This document shows positions 5,042-5,935 of a DNA stretch of 5,935 nucleotides, one piece after another (position 1 is the stretch's first letter; each line of letters starts with the position of its first letter). Below the pieces are notes generated by a model. That model was not told the origin of the DNA. It ran no database searches and saw nothing but the letters and a program-made list of their open reading frames with translations. The stretch is taken from positions 1-5,935 of the forward strand of contig JAEUMC010000216.1 in NCBI GenBank assembly GCA_016793415.1, written 5' to 3'. Both the position numbers and the translations under genes were made by a program. This DNA is from Devosia sp. Its GTDB lineage: Bacteria; Pseudomonadota; Alphaproteobacteria; Rhizobiales; Devosiaceae.

Positions 5042-5935
5042 ATGATCAAATCGCTTCTTTCCGTCGCGCTTGCGGCAGGCCTCGGCCTTTCCGCATCCGC
5101 CGCCTACGCGCAGACGACAACCTCGGCGACGCTCGATGCGGTCAAGGCCAAGGGCTATGTCCAGTGCGGCGTGACCGGCGGTGTGCCGGGCTTCTCCGCT
5201 CCGGACGCGAACAACAACTGGTCTGGTCTGGAAGTCGATTACTGCCGCGCTCTCGCGGCCGCGATCTTCAACAATGCGGACGCCGTCCGCTATACCCCGC
5301 TCACCTCGCAGGAGCGCTTCACCGCACTCAGCGCCGGTGAAATCGACGTGCTGTCGCGTACCACCACCTGGACCATGAGCCGCGATACCCAGCTGGGCAT
5401 CAAGTTCATCGGCACCATGTTCTATGATGGCCAGGGCTTCATGGTCCGCAAGGCCGACAATATCGCCTCGGCGCTCGATCTCAGCGGCGCCGCCGTCTGC
5501 ATCGAGTCCGGCACCACCACCGAGCTGAACGCGGCCGACTACTTCGCCGCCAACAACCTCGAGTTCAACACCGTGGTGTTCGTCGATCAGGACGAAGTGG
5601 TGAAGGCCTACGAAGACGGCCGCTGCGACGTCTACACCACTGACTCCTCCGCGCTCGCCGCCGAGCGTTCGAAGTTCGCCAATCCGTCCGACCACATCAT
5701 CCTGCCGGAGATCATCTCCAAGGAGCCGCTCGGCCCGGTGGTGCGCCAGGGCGACGCCAACTGGCGCGACATCGTCGCCTGGACGCATTTCGCGATGGTG
5801 ACCGCCGAGGAACTCGGCGTCACCCAGGCCAATGTCGGCAACATCGCCCAGGACCAGCGTCCCGAGGCGAAGCGCTTCGCCGGCGCCGAAGGCAATCTCG
5901 GCCAGATGCTGGGCCTGCCGAACGACTGGGCCGTG
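5042..5935 (+). CDS. aapJ: General L-amino acid ABC transporter, periplasmic binding protein (3' truncated by window edge)
   Basis: The frame starts at ATG 5042 and stays open to the last base, giving 298 residues of a protein that is usually about 340. It captures a broad range of L-amino acids in the periplasm for the AapQM permease and AapP ATPase, which are expected downstream but out of view. Residues 1-23 are a Sec signal peptide (K3, hydrophobic core, cleavage after AYA, mature start at Q24). The mature part matches rhizobial AapJ as remembered: VKAKGYVQCGV, GLEVDYCRA, TPLTSQERFTAL, GEIDVLSRTTTWT, YDGQGFMVRK, ESGTTTELN, ILPEIISKEPLGPVVR and EELGVTQANV. Cysteines C42, C68, C153 and C195 are the four typical of the family, probably two disulfides. 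AAGG at 5030-5033, 8 bases before ATG, is a good ribosome site. The gene is divergent from metC and preceded by a structured leader. Confidence 0.94.
   Translation, partial: MIKSLLSVALAAGLGLSASAAYAQTTTSATLDAVKAKGYVQCGVTGGVPGFSAPDANNNWSGLEVDYCRALAAAIFNNADAVRYTPLTSQERFTALSAGEIDVLSRTTTWTMSRDTQLGIKFIGTMFYDGQGFMVRKADNIASALDLSGAAVCIESGTTTELNAADYFAANNLEFNTVVFVDQDEVVKAYEDGRCDVYTTDSSALAAERSKFANPSDHIILPEIISKEPLGPVVRQGDANWRDIVAWTHFAMVTAEELGVTQANVGNIAQDQRPEAKRFAGAEGNLGQMLGLPNDWAV

Noticed and set aside
5021..5788. Minus-strand open frame of 255 codons
   Set aside because: It lies opposite aapJ, whose signal peptide and family motifs are clear; no independent motif is seen.

Overview
The window is GC-rich, densely coding DNA that looks like a chromosomal segment of an alphaproteobacterium, most likely Hyphomicrobiales (Rhizobiales). 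The signs are a DUF930 protein, a family concentrated in that order, and metC lying divergently upstream of aapJ, an arrangement known from rhizobia. I see no mobile element, CRISPR array or foreign-looking block. No stretch longer than 300 bases lacks a gene.

Layout from left to right. (1) Positions 1-139 hold the 3' end of a plus-strand gene, probably a zinc-type medium-chain dehydrogenase. (2) Twelve bases later comes a complete 428-residue phosphotransferase with an aminoglycoside-phosphotransferase/choline-kinase fold (152-1438), probably co-transcribed. (3) It converges on a minus-strand gene (1550-2533) for an inner-membrane-anchored, proline-rich protein with a C-terminal DUF930 domain and a TonB-like SxxxH motif in its membrane helix. 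(4) About 200 bases with several small inverted repeats lead to a minus-strand tRNA-Pro(UGG) (2737-2813). (5) A PAP2-family membrane phosphatase (2917-3648, plus) converges on and overlaps metC (3638-4825, minus), a PLP-dependent cystathionine beta-lyase. The 3' end of the PAP2 gene contains two strong back-to-back inverted repeats. (6) A 216-base divergent intergenic region with dyads and a hairpin-prone leader separates metC from aapJ (5042 to the window end, plus), the periplasmic binding protein of the general L-amino acid ABC transporter. AapJ is cut by the window edge.

Functionally, metC (methionine synthesis from cystathionine) and aapJ (amino acid uptake) form an amino acid metabolism block with shared regulatory DNA. 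PAP2 is an envelope lipid or undecaprenyl-type phosphatase. The DUF930 protein is an envelope protein of unknown role. The dehydrogenase/kinase pair at the left edge suggests small-molecule catabolism with an unknown substrate. I see no clearly new multi-gene system. The most unusual signals are the palindrome pair at the PAP2/metC junction, the TonB-like anchor on the DUF930 protein, and the dyads upstream of aapJ.
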